From UBA2767 sp965228625 (GTDB lineage: Bacteria; Pseudomonadota; Alphaproteobacteria; Rhizobiales; Methyloligellaceae): 64,000 nucleotides of DNA. The stretch spans positions 1,178,001-1,242,000 of the forward strand of contig OZ245829.1 in the NCBI GenBank assembly GCA_965228625.1, read 5' to 3'. The notes under the pieces were generated by a model. That model was not told where the DNA came from, searched no databases, and saw only the letters and a list, made by a program, of their open reading frames with translations. Below are positions 40,456-47,971 of this stretch, piece by piece (position 1 is the stretch's first letter; every line of letters starts with the position of its first letter). A program made the position numbers and the translations under genes.

Positions 40456-40827
40456 ATGCTCAAACAGATCACCACAACCACATGTGTTGCCGCAGTCATC
40501 GGTGCCTTGTCGATGTCACCGGCTACCGCCGCGCAACAACCGGGCATGCAAGGCATGACCGGCCAGAAAGGCAAGGTCTGCACGGAATGGACCTTTAGCC
40601 CCGGCAAAAAGCCCGCCACAGGAATGGCCGGAATGGCCATGGGCGGCATGTACGGAATGCCCGGGATGGGCATGGGTATGGGCGGCATGTACGGAATGCC
40701 GGGGATGGGTATGGGCATGGGCGGCATGTACGGCATGACGCCTGGTCCAGGATGGAAATGCACACGCTGGACACCAGTTGGCGGGCAGGCCGGAACGGGC
40801 GGCATGCAAGGCAAGAAGAAGCAGTGA
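40456..40827 (+). CDS. Exported methionine/glycine-rich protein with two CxxW motifs
   Basis: A 123-residue protein: signal peptide ending near PATAAQQ, then alternating Met-rich blocks (MAGMAMGGMYGMPGMGMGMG, repeated) flanked by two related motifs, VCTEWTFSPG and KCTRWTPVGG. The CTxW[ST] motif recurs in two neighbouring proteins, so these form one family despite different repeats. ATG 40456 is chosen with GGGAGG about 12 bases upstream. Met-rich tracts in exported proteins can bind Cu(I)/Ag(I) or act as oxidant sinks; here the choice is inference. A strong hairpin follows the stop. Confidence 0.78.
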   Translation: MLKQITTTTCVAAVIGALSMSPATAAQQPGMQGMTGQKGKVCTEWTFSPGKKPATGMAGMAMGGMYGMPGMGMGMGGMYGMPGMGMGMGGMYGMTPGPGWKCTRWTPVGGQAGTGGMQGKKKQ

Positions 40828-40833
40828 TTGTTG

Positions 40834-40867
40834 AACGGGGAGGAGCAAAAAGACGCTCCGCCCCGTT
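40834..40867 (+). terminator. Strong intergenic hairpin after first Met-rich gene
   Basis: AACGGGG-A-GGAGC pairs with GCTCC-G-CCCCGTT around an AAAAAGAC loop, a stem of 12 base pairs plus one mismatch. No T-run follows, so it may be an mRNA-stability or attenuating structure and not a full intrinsic terminator. Confidence 0.55.
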
Positions 40868-40978
40868 TCGCATTGGGGCGCAATGGTCCAGCGCCGCAAG
40901 CTCGTGCGCTCCCGACAGTGTCGAGGAGCCAGGGGTTCAAATCTCGGAAGAGGGCCACGTAGCTAGAAAGGAGGAACG

Positions 40979-41902
40979 ATGCTCAAGCGGATAGTAAGAA
41001 CAGTGCTGCTTGCCGCCACGGTTGCGGTCGTGACCGTAGCGGGCGCGTCCGCACAAGGCATGTACGGCATGCGCGGCATGTATGGCATGCCCGGTATGAC
41101 CGGCATGTATGGCATGTACGGAATGCCTGCCATGTATGGCATGCGTGGCATGTACGGGATGCCCGGCATGTATGGCATGCGCGGCATGTACGGGATGCCC
41201 GGCATGTATGGCATGCGCGGCATGTACGGGATGCCCGGCATGTATGGCATGCGCGGTATGTACGGCATGTACGGGATGCCCGGAATGTGGGGCATGCACG
41301 GGATGCCCGGCATGTACGGCATGATGGCCGGCATGCGTGGCATGTACGGAATGCCCGGCATGTATGGCATGCGCGGCATGTACGGAATGCCCGGAATGTG
41401 GGGCATGCACGGGATGCCCGGCATGTACGGCATGATGGCCGGCATGCGTGGCATGTACGGAATGCCCGGCATGTATGGCATGCGCGGCATGTACGGCATG
41501 TACGGAATGCCCGGAATGTGGGGCATGCACGGGATGCCCGGCATGTACGGCATGATGGCCGGCATGCGTGGCATGTACGGAATGCCCGGCATGTATGGCA
41601 TGCGCGGCATGTACGGCATGTACGGGATGCCCGGAATGTGGGGCATGCACGGAATGCCCGGCATGTACGGCATGATGGGCGGCATGCGCGGCATGTACGG
41701 AATGCCTGCCATGTACGGCATGCGCGGCATGTACGGGATGCCCGGCATGTACGGCATGCGTGGCATGTACGGAATGCCCGGCATGTACGGCATGCGTGGC
41801 ATGTACGGAATGCCCGGCATGTACGGCATGCGTGGCATGTACGGAATGCCCGGCATGGGCGGCATGATGGCCGGCATGCGTGGCATGTACGGCATGCGAT
41901 AG
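40979..41902 (+). CDS. Exported extreme Met-repeat protein (GMx triplets)
   Basis: A 307-residue protein. After a signal peptide (LLAATVAVVTVAGASAQ, residues 9-25) essentially the whole mature chain is built of Gly-Met-x triplets, where x is Tyr, Arg, Pro, Trp, His, Thr or Ala, so about one residue in three is Met. Higher-order repeats exist: the block containing GMWGMHGMPGMYGMM recurs four times at 111, 120 and 120 bases (WGMH at 41284, 41395, 41515, 41635). There are no cysteines. AAAGGAGG lies just before ATG 40979. Frames on the opposite strand are an artefact of the repeat. Role as metal binder or oxidant scavenger is inferred. Confidence 0.85.
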   Translation: MLKRIVRTVLLAATVAVVTVAGASAQGMYGMRGMYGMPGMTGMYGMYGMPAMYGMRGMYGMPGMYGMRGMYGMPGMYGMRGMYGMPGMYGMRGMYGMYGMPGMWGMHGMPGMYGMMAGMRGMYGMPGMYGMRGMYGMPGMWGMHGMPGMYGMMAGMRGMYGMPGMYGMRGMYGMYGMPGMWGMHGMPGMYGMMAGMRGMYGMPGMYGMRGMYGMYGMPGMWGMHGMPGMYGMMGGMRGMYGMPAMYGMRGMYGMPGMYGMRGMYGMPGMYGMRGMYGMPGMYGMRGMYGMPGMGGMMAGMRGMYGMR

Positions 41903-41915
41903 CCGATCGAACCCA

Positions 41916-41949
41916 AGGCGGGGCTGCCGCATGAGGCGGGGCCCCGCCT
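41916..41949 (+). terminator. GC-rich hairpin after second Met-rich gene
   Basis: AGGCGGGGC (41916-41924) pairs perfectly with GCCCCGCCT (41941-41949) around a 16-base loop; an internal GGCGGGGCCCCGCC palindrome offers an alternative fold. No T-run follows. Same position relative to the gene as the hairpin at 40834. Confidence 0.5.
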
Positions 41950-42078
41950 GCCTGGATTTCGGATGAGATTGGAACAACAGCTCATCACCAGAGCACAGGA
42001 GATCCGGAACCCGAAAAAACGGGAACCGGAGCCTGTGTCCTTGGGCGATGGAAGCAGCTGATACGAAAGGGAGTTCTA

Positions 42079-42834
42079 ATGCTGAAGCGGATTGTAAGTA
42101 CAGTTTTGTCGGCCGCAGCCATCGCGATCGTGACCGTCGCGGGCGCTTCGGCCCAGGGCATGTGGGGCATGCCCGGAATGTACGGCATGTACGGGATGCC
42201 CGGCATGTATGGCATGCGCGGGATGTACGGAATGCCCGGCATGTATGGCATGCGCGGCATGTACGGAATGCCCGGCATGTGGGGCATGCGCGGCATGTAC
42301 GGAATGCCCGGCATGTATGGCATGCGCGGAATGTACGGGATGCCCGGCATGTGGGGCATGCGTGGCATGTACGGAATGCCCGGTATGTGGGGCATGCGCG
42401 GCATGTATGGGATGCCCGGTATGACTGGCATGTACGGAATGTACGGAATGCCCGGCATGTGGGGCATGCCCGGAATGCGCGGCATGTACGGGATGCCTGG
42501 AATGATGGCCGGCATGCGCGGCATGTACGGAATGCCCGGTATGTGGGGCATGCGTGGGATGTACGGAATGCCCGGCATGATGGCTGGCATGCGTGGCATG
42601 GCCGGCATGGCCAGCCTGCCCGGCTCCGCGGCCGGTCCCGGTTGGGTGTGCACGCGCTGGAGCTTTATGCCGTCGGTCTATGGCGTCGGCGGCATGGCCG
42701 GAATGACAGGTATGACTGGAATGCCGGGGATGACCGGAATGCCGGGGATGACCGGAATGCCGGGGATGACCGGTATGCCGGGAATGGCTGGCAAGAAGGA
42801 AGACACCACGAAAAAAGAAGAGAAAAAGAACTAA
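42079..42834 (+). CDS. Exported Met-repeat protein with C-terminal CTRW motif and Lys/Glu tail
   Basis: A 251-residue protein whose first 25 residues nearly match the preceding paralogue (MLKRIV.TVL.AA..A.VTVAGASAQ), so the two arose by duplication. Then GMx triplets (GMWGMPGMYGMYGMPGM...), followed near residue 180 by the soluble segment GPGWVCTRWSFMP with the family CTxW[ST] motif, a second short Met block (GMTGMPGM repeats) and a charged tail KKEDTTKKEEKKN. The single Cys could form an intermolecular disulfide. ATG 42079 is preceded by AAAGGGAG. Confidence 0.85.
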   Translation: MLKRIVSTVLSAAAIAIVTVAGASAQGMWGMPGMYGMYGMPGMYGMRGMYGMPGMYGMRGMYGMPGMWGMRGMYGMPGMYGMRGMYGMPGMWGMRGMYGMPGMWGMRGMYGMPGMTGMYGMYGMPGMWGMPGMRGMYGMPGMMAGMRGMYGMPGMWGMRGMYGMPGMMAGMRGMAGMASLPGSAAGPGWVCTRWSFMPSVYGVGGMAGMTGMTGMPGMTGMPGMTGMPGMTGMPGMAGKKEDTTKKEEKKN

Positions 42835-42917
42835 TAACTTCAGGGACATGGGACGGAGAACAGGATGAGGTCTTCGGGCTTCGGAACGCGCTCCGCCCCG
42901 GTTCGTCAAGGTAAGAG

Positions 42918-43445
42918 ATGGCTAAGGAGAAACCCGAGCACACGGCGAAATCGGAACAGAGCCCAGAGAGTCCGAAGACGCAGAGCCGGGCGAAGAACCT
43001 GAAGGAGTACATGTCGTCCGAGTACGGCATTATTCTGGGAGTGGTCGTTGCCGTTGGAGCGGCGGTGGTGTTCGCGCGCACCGTCTCCAACATGGATGCG
43101 CCATCGGACGATCGGATAACGGTCTCGACTGAGCGCCCTCAAACTGAGGTGGCAGTCGAATCCAGGATCGAGGAGCAGTTGGTTCCGCCCACGACGACCG
43201 ACAGCGATTCGATCACGTCTCCGGATGATCGGACAAAGGCCTCGACCGAGCAGCCCCAAACTGAGGCGGCAGCCGAAACGAGGACTGCGCAACAGGCGGT
43301 CCCGAGCGCGACGACCGGCGCCGGTTCGATATCGGGAATGCCAGGAACAGCCAGTCAGCAGGGCCGCTGGGTGTGCAGTGAGTGGACCTATCGTCCACCG
43401 ACATACGCGATCCCTGCAATGGGCGGCCTACCGGGCACGCAATAG
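42918..43445 (+). CDS. Membrane-anchored protein with periplasmic CSEW motif
   Basis: A 175-residue protein: a charged cytoplasmic N-terminus of about 36 residues, one transmembrane helix (YGIILGVVVAVGAAVVFARTV, residues 36-56) and a periplasmic Ser/Thr/Pro/Glu-rich linker that contains a duplicated segment of about 36 residues (DDRITVSTERPQTE / DDRTKASTEQPQTE). The C-terminus, GRWVCSEWTYRPP, carries the same C[TS]xW[ST] motif as the neighbouring Met-rich proteins. It lacks the Met repeats. It may be the inner-membrane docking or tethering member of the set; this is inference. Confidence 0.72.
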   Translation: MAKEKPEHTAKSEQSPESPKTQSRAKNLKEYMSSEYGIILGVVVAVGAAVVFARTVSNMDAPSDDRITVSTERPQTEVAVESRIEEQLVPPTTTDSDSITSPDDRTKASTEQPQTEAAAETRTAQQAVPSATTGAGSISGMPGTASQQGRWVCSEWTYRPPTYAIPAMGGLPGTQ

Positions 43446-43477
43446 CGGCCTGACAACGGTGCGGGAAGAGAGGTCAG

Positions 43478-44146
43478 ATGATGAAGGGCTTGGCAAAAAC
43501 CGTCTCGATTGCCGCAGCGATCCTGCTCATCAATATTGCGGGCGCCGCGCCGGGCATCTGTGCCATGCCGTCGATGTCTCCACAATATGGCATGCCCGGG
43601 ATGATGTACGGCATGCCCGCGATACCCCCGATATATGGCATGCCCGCGATGCGCCCGATGTATGGCATGCCCGCAGTGCCCCCCATCTATGGCATGCCGG
43701 CCGGACCTCCGATGTTCGGCATGCCCGCGATACCCCCGATATATGGCATGCCCGCGATGCGCCCGATGTATGGCATGCCCGCAGCACCCCCCATCTTCGG
43801 CATGCCGGCCGGACCTCCGATATACGGCATGCCCGCAGTGCCGCCAATGTATGGCATGCCGGTGATCCCCCCGATGTACGGCATGCCTGCGGCACCGCCC
43901 ATGTACGGCATGCCCGCGGGGCCGCCGATATACGGCATGCCCAGCATGTACGAAACGTATCTCGGGCTCTACGGGCTCCCGGGCATGCCGTACAGGGTGC
44001 CGGCGATGATTTACGGAACAATGGGGATGTATGGAATGCCGGCCATGACCGGAATGGCCGGGCTGCGCGGAATGCCGCCGGTCGGTCGCGTACCGCAAAG
44101 AACGTGGACGCCACCGACGCGGAAACACCGCGCGCAATCTCGATAA
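43478..44146 (+). CDS. Exported Met/Pro-repeat protein (GMPAxPPxY units)
   Basis: A 222-residue protein: signal peptide (KTVSIAAAILLINIAGAAPG), then about twelve 9-residue units of the form GMPA-x-[PR]P-[IM]-[YF], 27 bases each, between about 43610 and 43945; a four-unit super-repeat is visible at the start. The C-terminus (VPQRTWTPPTRKH) keeps the aromatic/Thr part of the family motif but not its cysteine. Repeat chemistry differs from the GMx paralogues: Pro-rich with fewer Met, likely extended. Start ATG 43478 or 43481, 33 bases after the previous gene. Confidence 0.8.
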   Translation: MMKGLAKTVSIAAAILLINIAGAAPGICAMPSMSPQYGMPGMMYGMPAIPPIYGMPAMRPMYGMPAVPPIYGMPAGPPMFGMPAIPPIYGMPAMRPMYGMPAAPPIFGMPAGPPIYGMPAVPPMYGMPVIPPMYGMPAAPPMYGMPAGPPIYGMPSMYETYLGLYGLPGMPYRVPAMIYGTMGMYGMPAMTGMAGLRGMPPVGRVPQRTWTPPTRKHRAQSR

Positions 44147-44521
44147 TGGAGCTGGATGAACCTGCTGGAAAAGGTACGAGCGCCTGTTGGGCAGACTCGA
44201 CATGTATTTTCGTGTCCTCCGGCGTTTTTTGGGATGCGAAGCAAGTGAGAACGGAGGCTACGTAAGAAATGCGGTGACACCTGGCGAATCACGAACAGCG
44301 GAATTTCTCGGAATTGCACGAGTCATCTTTGCCGGGCAATCCCCTTGATAAAGTAAAATTGAAATATACAACAAATCTTCATCGCAAGCCTTACTTAGAC
44401 ATAAATGAATCATTAATTGGATATTTGTTTGATCTATATCAGTGTTGTTTTGGCCAATATAGTATAGGAGAACAGGGTGCTTCTAAAAGTTGACGGCGCA
44501 ATCGGGAGGAGCGTGACCGTC
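44147..44521. other. Intergenic region before the cytochrome operon
   Basis: Frames of about 39 codons (ATG 44146) and 48 codons (ATG 44202) exist but lack ribosome-binding sites and family resemblance, so I do not call them. From about 44340 the sequence becomes AT-rich and contains the FNR-type promoter. Confidence 0.5.
44429..44442 (+). promoter_or_regulatory. FNR/FixK-type box of the cytochrome-molybdoenzyme operon
   Basis: TTGATCTATATCAG matches nine of ten defined bases of TTGAT-N4-ATCAA. TATAGG at 44463-44468 can act as the -10 box, placing the FNR box near -40 as in class II activated promoters. Transcription would then start near 44475, leaving GTG 44477 without a leader and supporting ATG 44522 as the first start codon. 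Confidence 0.6.
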
Positions 44522-45361
44522 ATGTCCAGGTTGGCAATAGCAATAGCCGCCGGCACGATCTTCATTCTGATGGGTGTGTTCGCTACGTGGAGTGAGTTGT
44601 CTGGCCAGCAGCGCGGGATTCCCGGCGACTATCAGAGCGCCAAATGGGATCCAATTCATTTCAAGCCGGCAATCGACACGGCCACTGACGCGCAGTGCCT
44701 CGCCTGTCACCAGGAAATCCTCACGCGGAAGGTCCGCCCGGCTTCACCGGCGGGCGTCAGGAGTGAGAGTACGCTGGCTTGGTACCAGACGCTCGATACC
44801 TATACCGGCGACCAGGAGACTTTTCACGCCCGCCATCGCGATACACCGTTCGCCAAGAGGGTGATGCGTCTCAAATGCAACTTCTGCCATCAAGGGCACG
44901 ACCTTCGCGAGGAAACCCCCTACTCCAGCGCAACGAGCGCCAGGTCGGACGACTTCACGCTTCGCAAGGTCGTGAACCCGTCCAAGACATGCCTGCTGTG
45001 CCATGGCCGGTTCAACTACGAGCAGATGGACGGCGTGGACGGTCCCTGGCCTGAAGTCAGGGGCGACTTCGAATTCGAGGATGCCAAGAACGGCTGTCTC
45101 ACCTGCCATGAAGAGCTCTTCCGCACGGTGCGCCACCGGGTCAACTATCTGAACGCCGCGGCCATCGAAGAGGACGCCAAACAGGGCACATCCGATAGCT
45201 GTTACGGCTGTCATGGCGGACGAGCCTGGTTCCTGAATTCCTATCCTTATCCGCGCCACCCCTGGCCGGGCATGGAGGACGTCGTGGAAGAGACGCCGGA
45301 TTGGGCCAAGGACCGGCCGACGACGTCTGATCCGCGTCATCTGGTCGGCGTGAAGCAGTAA
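44522..45361 (+). CDS. Membrane-anchored pentaheme c-type cytochrome
   Basis: A 279-residue periplasmic electron-transfer protein. One N-terminal hydrophobic segment (LAIAIAAGTIFILMGVFATW) acts as anchor or signal. Five CxxCH heme motifs follow: CLACH, CNFCH, CLLCH, CLTCH and CYGCH, with extra His residues available as distal ligands. It is not NapC/TorC-like in layout and I do not recognise a named family. GGGAGGAGC precedes ATG 44522; GTG 44477 also has GGAG but would start almost at the predicted transcript end. It heads the operon and probably carries electrons to or from the molybdoenzyme, in place of a DmsC-type anchor, which is absent. Confidence 0.85.
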   Translation: MSRLAIAIAAGTIFILMGVFATWSELSGQQRGIPGDYQSAKWDPIHFKPAIDTATDAQCLACHQEILTRKVRPASPAGVRSESTLAWYQTLDTYTGDQETFHARHRDTPFAKRVMRLKCNFCHQGHDLREETPYSSATSARSDDFTLRKVVNPSKTCLLCHGRFNYEQMDGVDGPWPEVRGDFEFEDAKNGCLTCHEELFRTVRHRVNYLNAAAIEEDAKQGTSDSCYGCHGGRAWFLNSYPYPRHPWPGMEDVVEETPDWAKDRPTTSDPRHLVGVKQ

Positions 45362-45396
45362 GGGCGGACGACATGAAGAAGAACGGAGAGATGACC

Positions 45397-47943
45397 ATGA
45401 CTGATCCTAAAAAGGCAGGATCGTGGCATTCGGCGTTGAACCTGGACCGGCGGGAGTTTCTGCGTACAAGCGCCGCGGGAGCAACGGTTGCCGGGCTCGC
45501 GTCATTGGCCAAGATCGATCGCGTCAAGGCGTTCGCCTATGAGCCCTACCCGACCGATGACGAGCTCACGACTGTCGTGACAAGTTGCGCGCACAACTGT
45601 GGTTCACGGCACATGCTTGTGGCCCACAAGAAGGGCGATGTCATCGTTCGGCTCTCGACCGATGACGGCCGCTACCAGGCCGGCGGCGAATTCGGAACCG
45701 ACACCGAGGCGGTGCCGCAAGTGCGCGCGTGTCTGCGCGGTCGCTCTTACCGGGAACGCATCTACTCGCCGGAGCGCCTGCTTTACCCGATGATCCGCGT
45801 CGGCGCACGCGGCGAGGGAAGGTTCAGGCGCGCATCGTGGGACGAAGCCTTGAGCCTCATTGCCGGAAAGATGGTCGAGCTCAAACAACGGTACGGGCCG
45901 ACGGCGATTCTCGACCAATCCTACGCGGGGGCTTCATGGGGCGCGCTGCACAAGTCGGACCAGATCGAAGGGCTTCTCGGGCGCTTTCTGGGAATGTTCG
46001 GGTCACGGACCGTCTCGTGGTCGGTGCCCTCGTATCAGGGCACGACATTCTCCTCGATGACCACCTTCGGCACGATCGAGGACGGCAACGAGGACGATGC
46101 CTTCGCCCACTCCAAGCTCATCATCATGTGGGGTTGGAACCCGGCCTACACGTTCCACGGCGGCAACACGTTCTACTACATGCGGCTCGCAAAGCAGCGC
46201 GGGTGCAAGTTCGTCTGTGTCGACCCGCAATATACGGATTCCGCGGCCGCCTATGACGCTTGGTGGATTCCCATCAAGCCGAATACTGACGCGGCGATGC
46301 TCGCGGCGATGGCGTTCTACATCTTTGCCTATGGCCTGCAGGATCAGGCGTTCATCGATCGCTTCTGCCAGGGGATGGATCAGGGAACCATGCCGCTGTG
46401 GGCGAAGGGACAGGAGAGCTTCAAGGATTACATTTTCGGTCACAGCGACGGCCAACCCAAGACGCCGGAATGGGCCGAGCCGATCTGCGGTGTCAAAGCG
46501 GACGATATCAAGAAGCTTGCTCACATGTACGCCACGACCAAGCCGGCGGCGTTGAAAGCCTCATGGAGCCCGGGCCGCAACGCCTACGGCGAGCAATACA
46601 GCCGCATGGCGGCGGCACTTCAGGCCATGACCGGGAATATCGGCATCCTCGGCGGATCGGCCGAGGGTGTCGGCAAGGGGTGGCATGCCGAGTCCGTGGC
46701 CGGCCCCCACGACAAATGGGCCAATGTCTGGTACGCGGGCATAAAATCGGATCTCTGGGCCCACTGCGTGCTCAACTACCCCAACGTCCATCGGGCGGAC
46801 ATCGGACTCTGGCCGCGCCAGGACGAACTCGAGGGTGTGATTCCCAACATCAAGGCGATCTTCTGGCAGGGTTCTGACTGGCTCAACCAGCTCACCAACA
46901 TTAACAAGCAGCTTCAAGCCATACAGCGGCTGGAACTTGTCGTGTGCATGGACTCCACGATCACGCCCTCGGGGCTGTATGCCGACGTCCTGTTGCCGAT
47001 CGCCACGCATTTCGAACGGCACGACGTCGCACTGCCCTGGTACAAGGGCCATTACTACATTCATCGTCCGAAAGTGATCGAGCCACTCGGCGAGAGCAAG
47101 ACGGACTTCCAGGTCTTCACCGAGCTCGCCTATCGTCTCGGCTTTGGTCCCGAGTTCAATCCAAAAGCCAACCGAGACTATTTCCACTACGACGACGCGG
47201 TCGACGAGGCCTATTTGCGGGAGTGGTGGATCAAGCGGGTCATGGGGTACCAGGGCGTCACCATGCCCTGGGAAGAGTTCAAGCGGCGCGGCATCTATAA
47301 GTTCGAGCTTTCGGAACCGCACGTTGCATTCCGCGACCAGATCGAAAAAGGCGCTCCGTTCAAAACGCCGTCGGGAAGAATCGAGATCTTCTCCACCACA
47401 TTGGCGCAAACGCCGGATTTCTCGCGCACGCAGTTCGGTTATCCGATCCCGGCGATCCCCAAGTGGATCGAACCGTTCGAATCGCTGAATCATCCTCTGA
47501 CACAGAGATACCCCTTCCATCTCGTGTCGCCGCACCCCCGCCATCGAACGCACTCGATCTTCAACAACGTTCCCTGGCTGCGCGAGACGTATGAACAGGA
47601 GGTGACGTTGAACGCCTCCGACGCCAAGAGGCTTGGGATCAGGACCGGTGACGTGGTCGATGTCTGGAACGACCGCGGCCAGGTTGTGGTGCCCGCTTAC
47701 GTGACCGAACGGTGCATGCCCGGCGTGGCCGTCCTCTATGAGGGGGCCTGGATGGATCTGGACAACAACGGCATCGACCGCGCCGGAAATCCTGACTTTC
47801 TGACGCTGGATGCACCGAGTCCGGCCGGCGCGTTCGCCTACAACACGGTGCTGGTCAACGTCCGAAAGAGCCAGCTTGAACACCGACCGGGATGGGACAA
47901 GCTCGCCACATCCCGAAGCCATGTTTTCCGGCGCAGTTCCTGA
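45397..47943 (+). CDS. DmsA-like molybdopterin oxidoreductase catalytic subunit (Tat-exported)
   Basis: An 848-residue Mo-bisMGD enzyme close to DmsA in text: QVRACLRGRSYRERIYSPERL, PMIRVGARGEGRFRRASWDEA, VCVDPQYTDSAAAYDAWWIPIKP and TPSGRIEIFS. A Tat signal (DRREFLRTSAAG) sends it to the periplasm. A Ser in SVPSYQGT falls where DmsA has its Mo-ligating Ser. The N-terminal Fe-S motif is unusual: C-x3-C-x3-His (codons 45586, 45598, 45610), with the fourth ligand Cys in RACLRG, so DmsA's third Cys is His. Likely reaction: reduction of an S- or N-oxide; substrate unproven. Start at ATG 45397 has GGAG eight bases upstream; ATG 45373 is possible. Confidence 0.88.
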   Translation: MTDPKKAGSWHSALNLDRREFLRTSAAGATVAGLASLAKIDRVKAFAYEPYPTDDELTTVVTSCAHNCGSRHMLVAHKKGDVIVRLSTDDGRYQAGGEFGTDTEAVPQVRACLRGRSYRERIYSPERLLYPMIRVGARGEGRFRRASWDEALSLIAGKMVELKQRYGPTAILDQSYAGASWGALHKSDQIEGLLGRFLGMFGSRTVSWSVPSYQGTTFSSMTTFGTIEDGNEDDAFAHSKLIIMWGWNPAYTFHGGNTFYYMRLAKQRGCKFVCVDPQYTDSAAAYDAWWIPIKPNTDAAMLAAMAFYIFAYGLQDQAFIDRFCQGMDQGTMPLWAKGQESFKDYIFGHSDGQPKTPEWAEPICGVKADDIKKLAHMYATTKPAALKASWSPGRNAYGEQYSRMAAALQAMTGNIGILGGSAEGVGKGWHAESVAGPHDKWANVWYAGIKSDLWAHCVLNYPNVHRADIGLWPRQDELEGVIPNIKAIFWQGSDWLNQLTNINKQLQAIQRLELVVCMDSTITPSGLYADVLLPIATHFERHDVALPWYKGHYYIHRPKVIEPLGESKTDFQVFTELAYRLGFGPEFNPKANRDYFHYDDAVDEAYLREWWIKRVMGYQGVTMPWEEFKRRGIYKFELSEPHVAFRDQIEKGAPFKTPSGRIEIFSTTLAQTPDFSRTQFGYPIPAIPKWIEPFESLNHPLTQRYPFHLVSPHPRHRTHSIFNNVPWLRETYEQEVTLNASDAKRLGIRTGDVVDVWNDRGQVVVPAYVTERCMPGVAVLYEGAWMDLDNNGIDRAGNPDFLTLDAPSPAGAFAYNTVLVNVRKSQLEHRPGWDKLATSRSHVFRRSS

Positions 47944-47971
47944 GGCACGGCCGCAACCTGGAGCAAGACCC

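Noticed and set aside
40937..42653. Long minus-strand and other-frame open frames rich in Pro/Met/His across the Met-rich genes
   Set aside because: They arise because GMx codon repeats leave other frames free of stops; signal peptides, ribosome-binding sites and spacing support only the plus-strand frames.
44146..44348. Two short frames (39 and 48 codons) after the last Met-rich gene
   Set aside because: One begins on the previous stop (TAATG) but both lack ribosome-binding sites and any family signature; evidence is too thin.
44419..44434. Possible sigma-54 site TTGGATATTTGTTTGA before the cytochrome gene
   Set aside because: The essential -12 GC is GA and the -24 element is poor; the overlapping FNR-type box explains the region better.
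44477..45361. GTG 44477 as start of the pentaheme cytochrome
   Set aside because: It has GGAG upstream, but would fall at the predicted transcription start; ATG 44522 has a better leader and begins right at the anchor.
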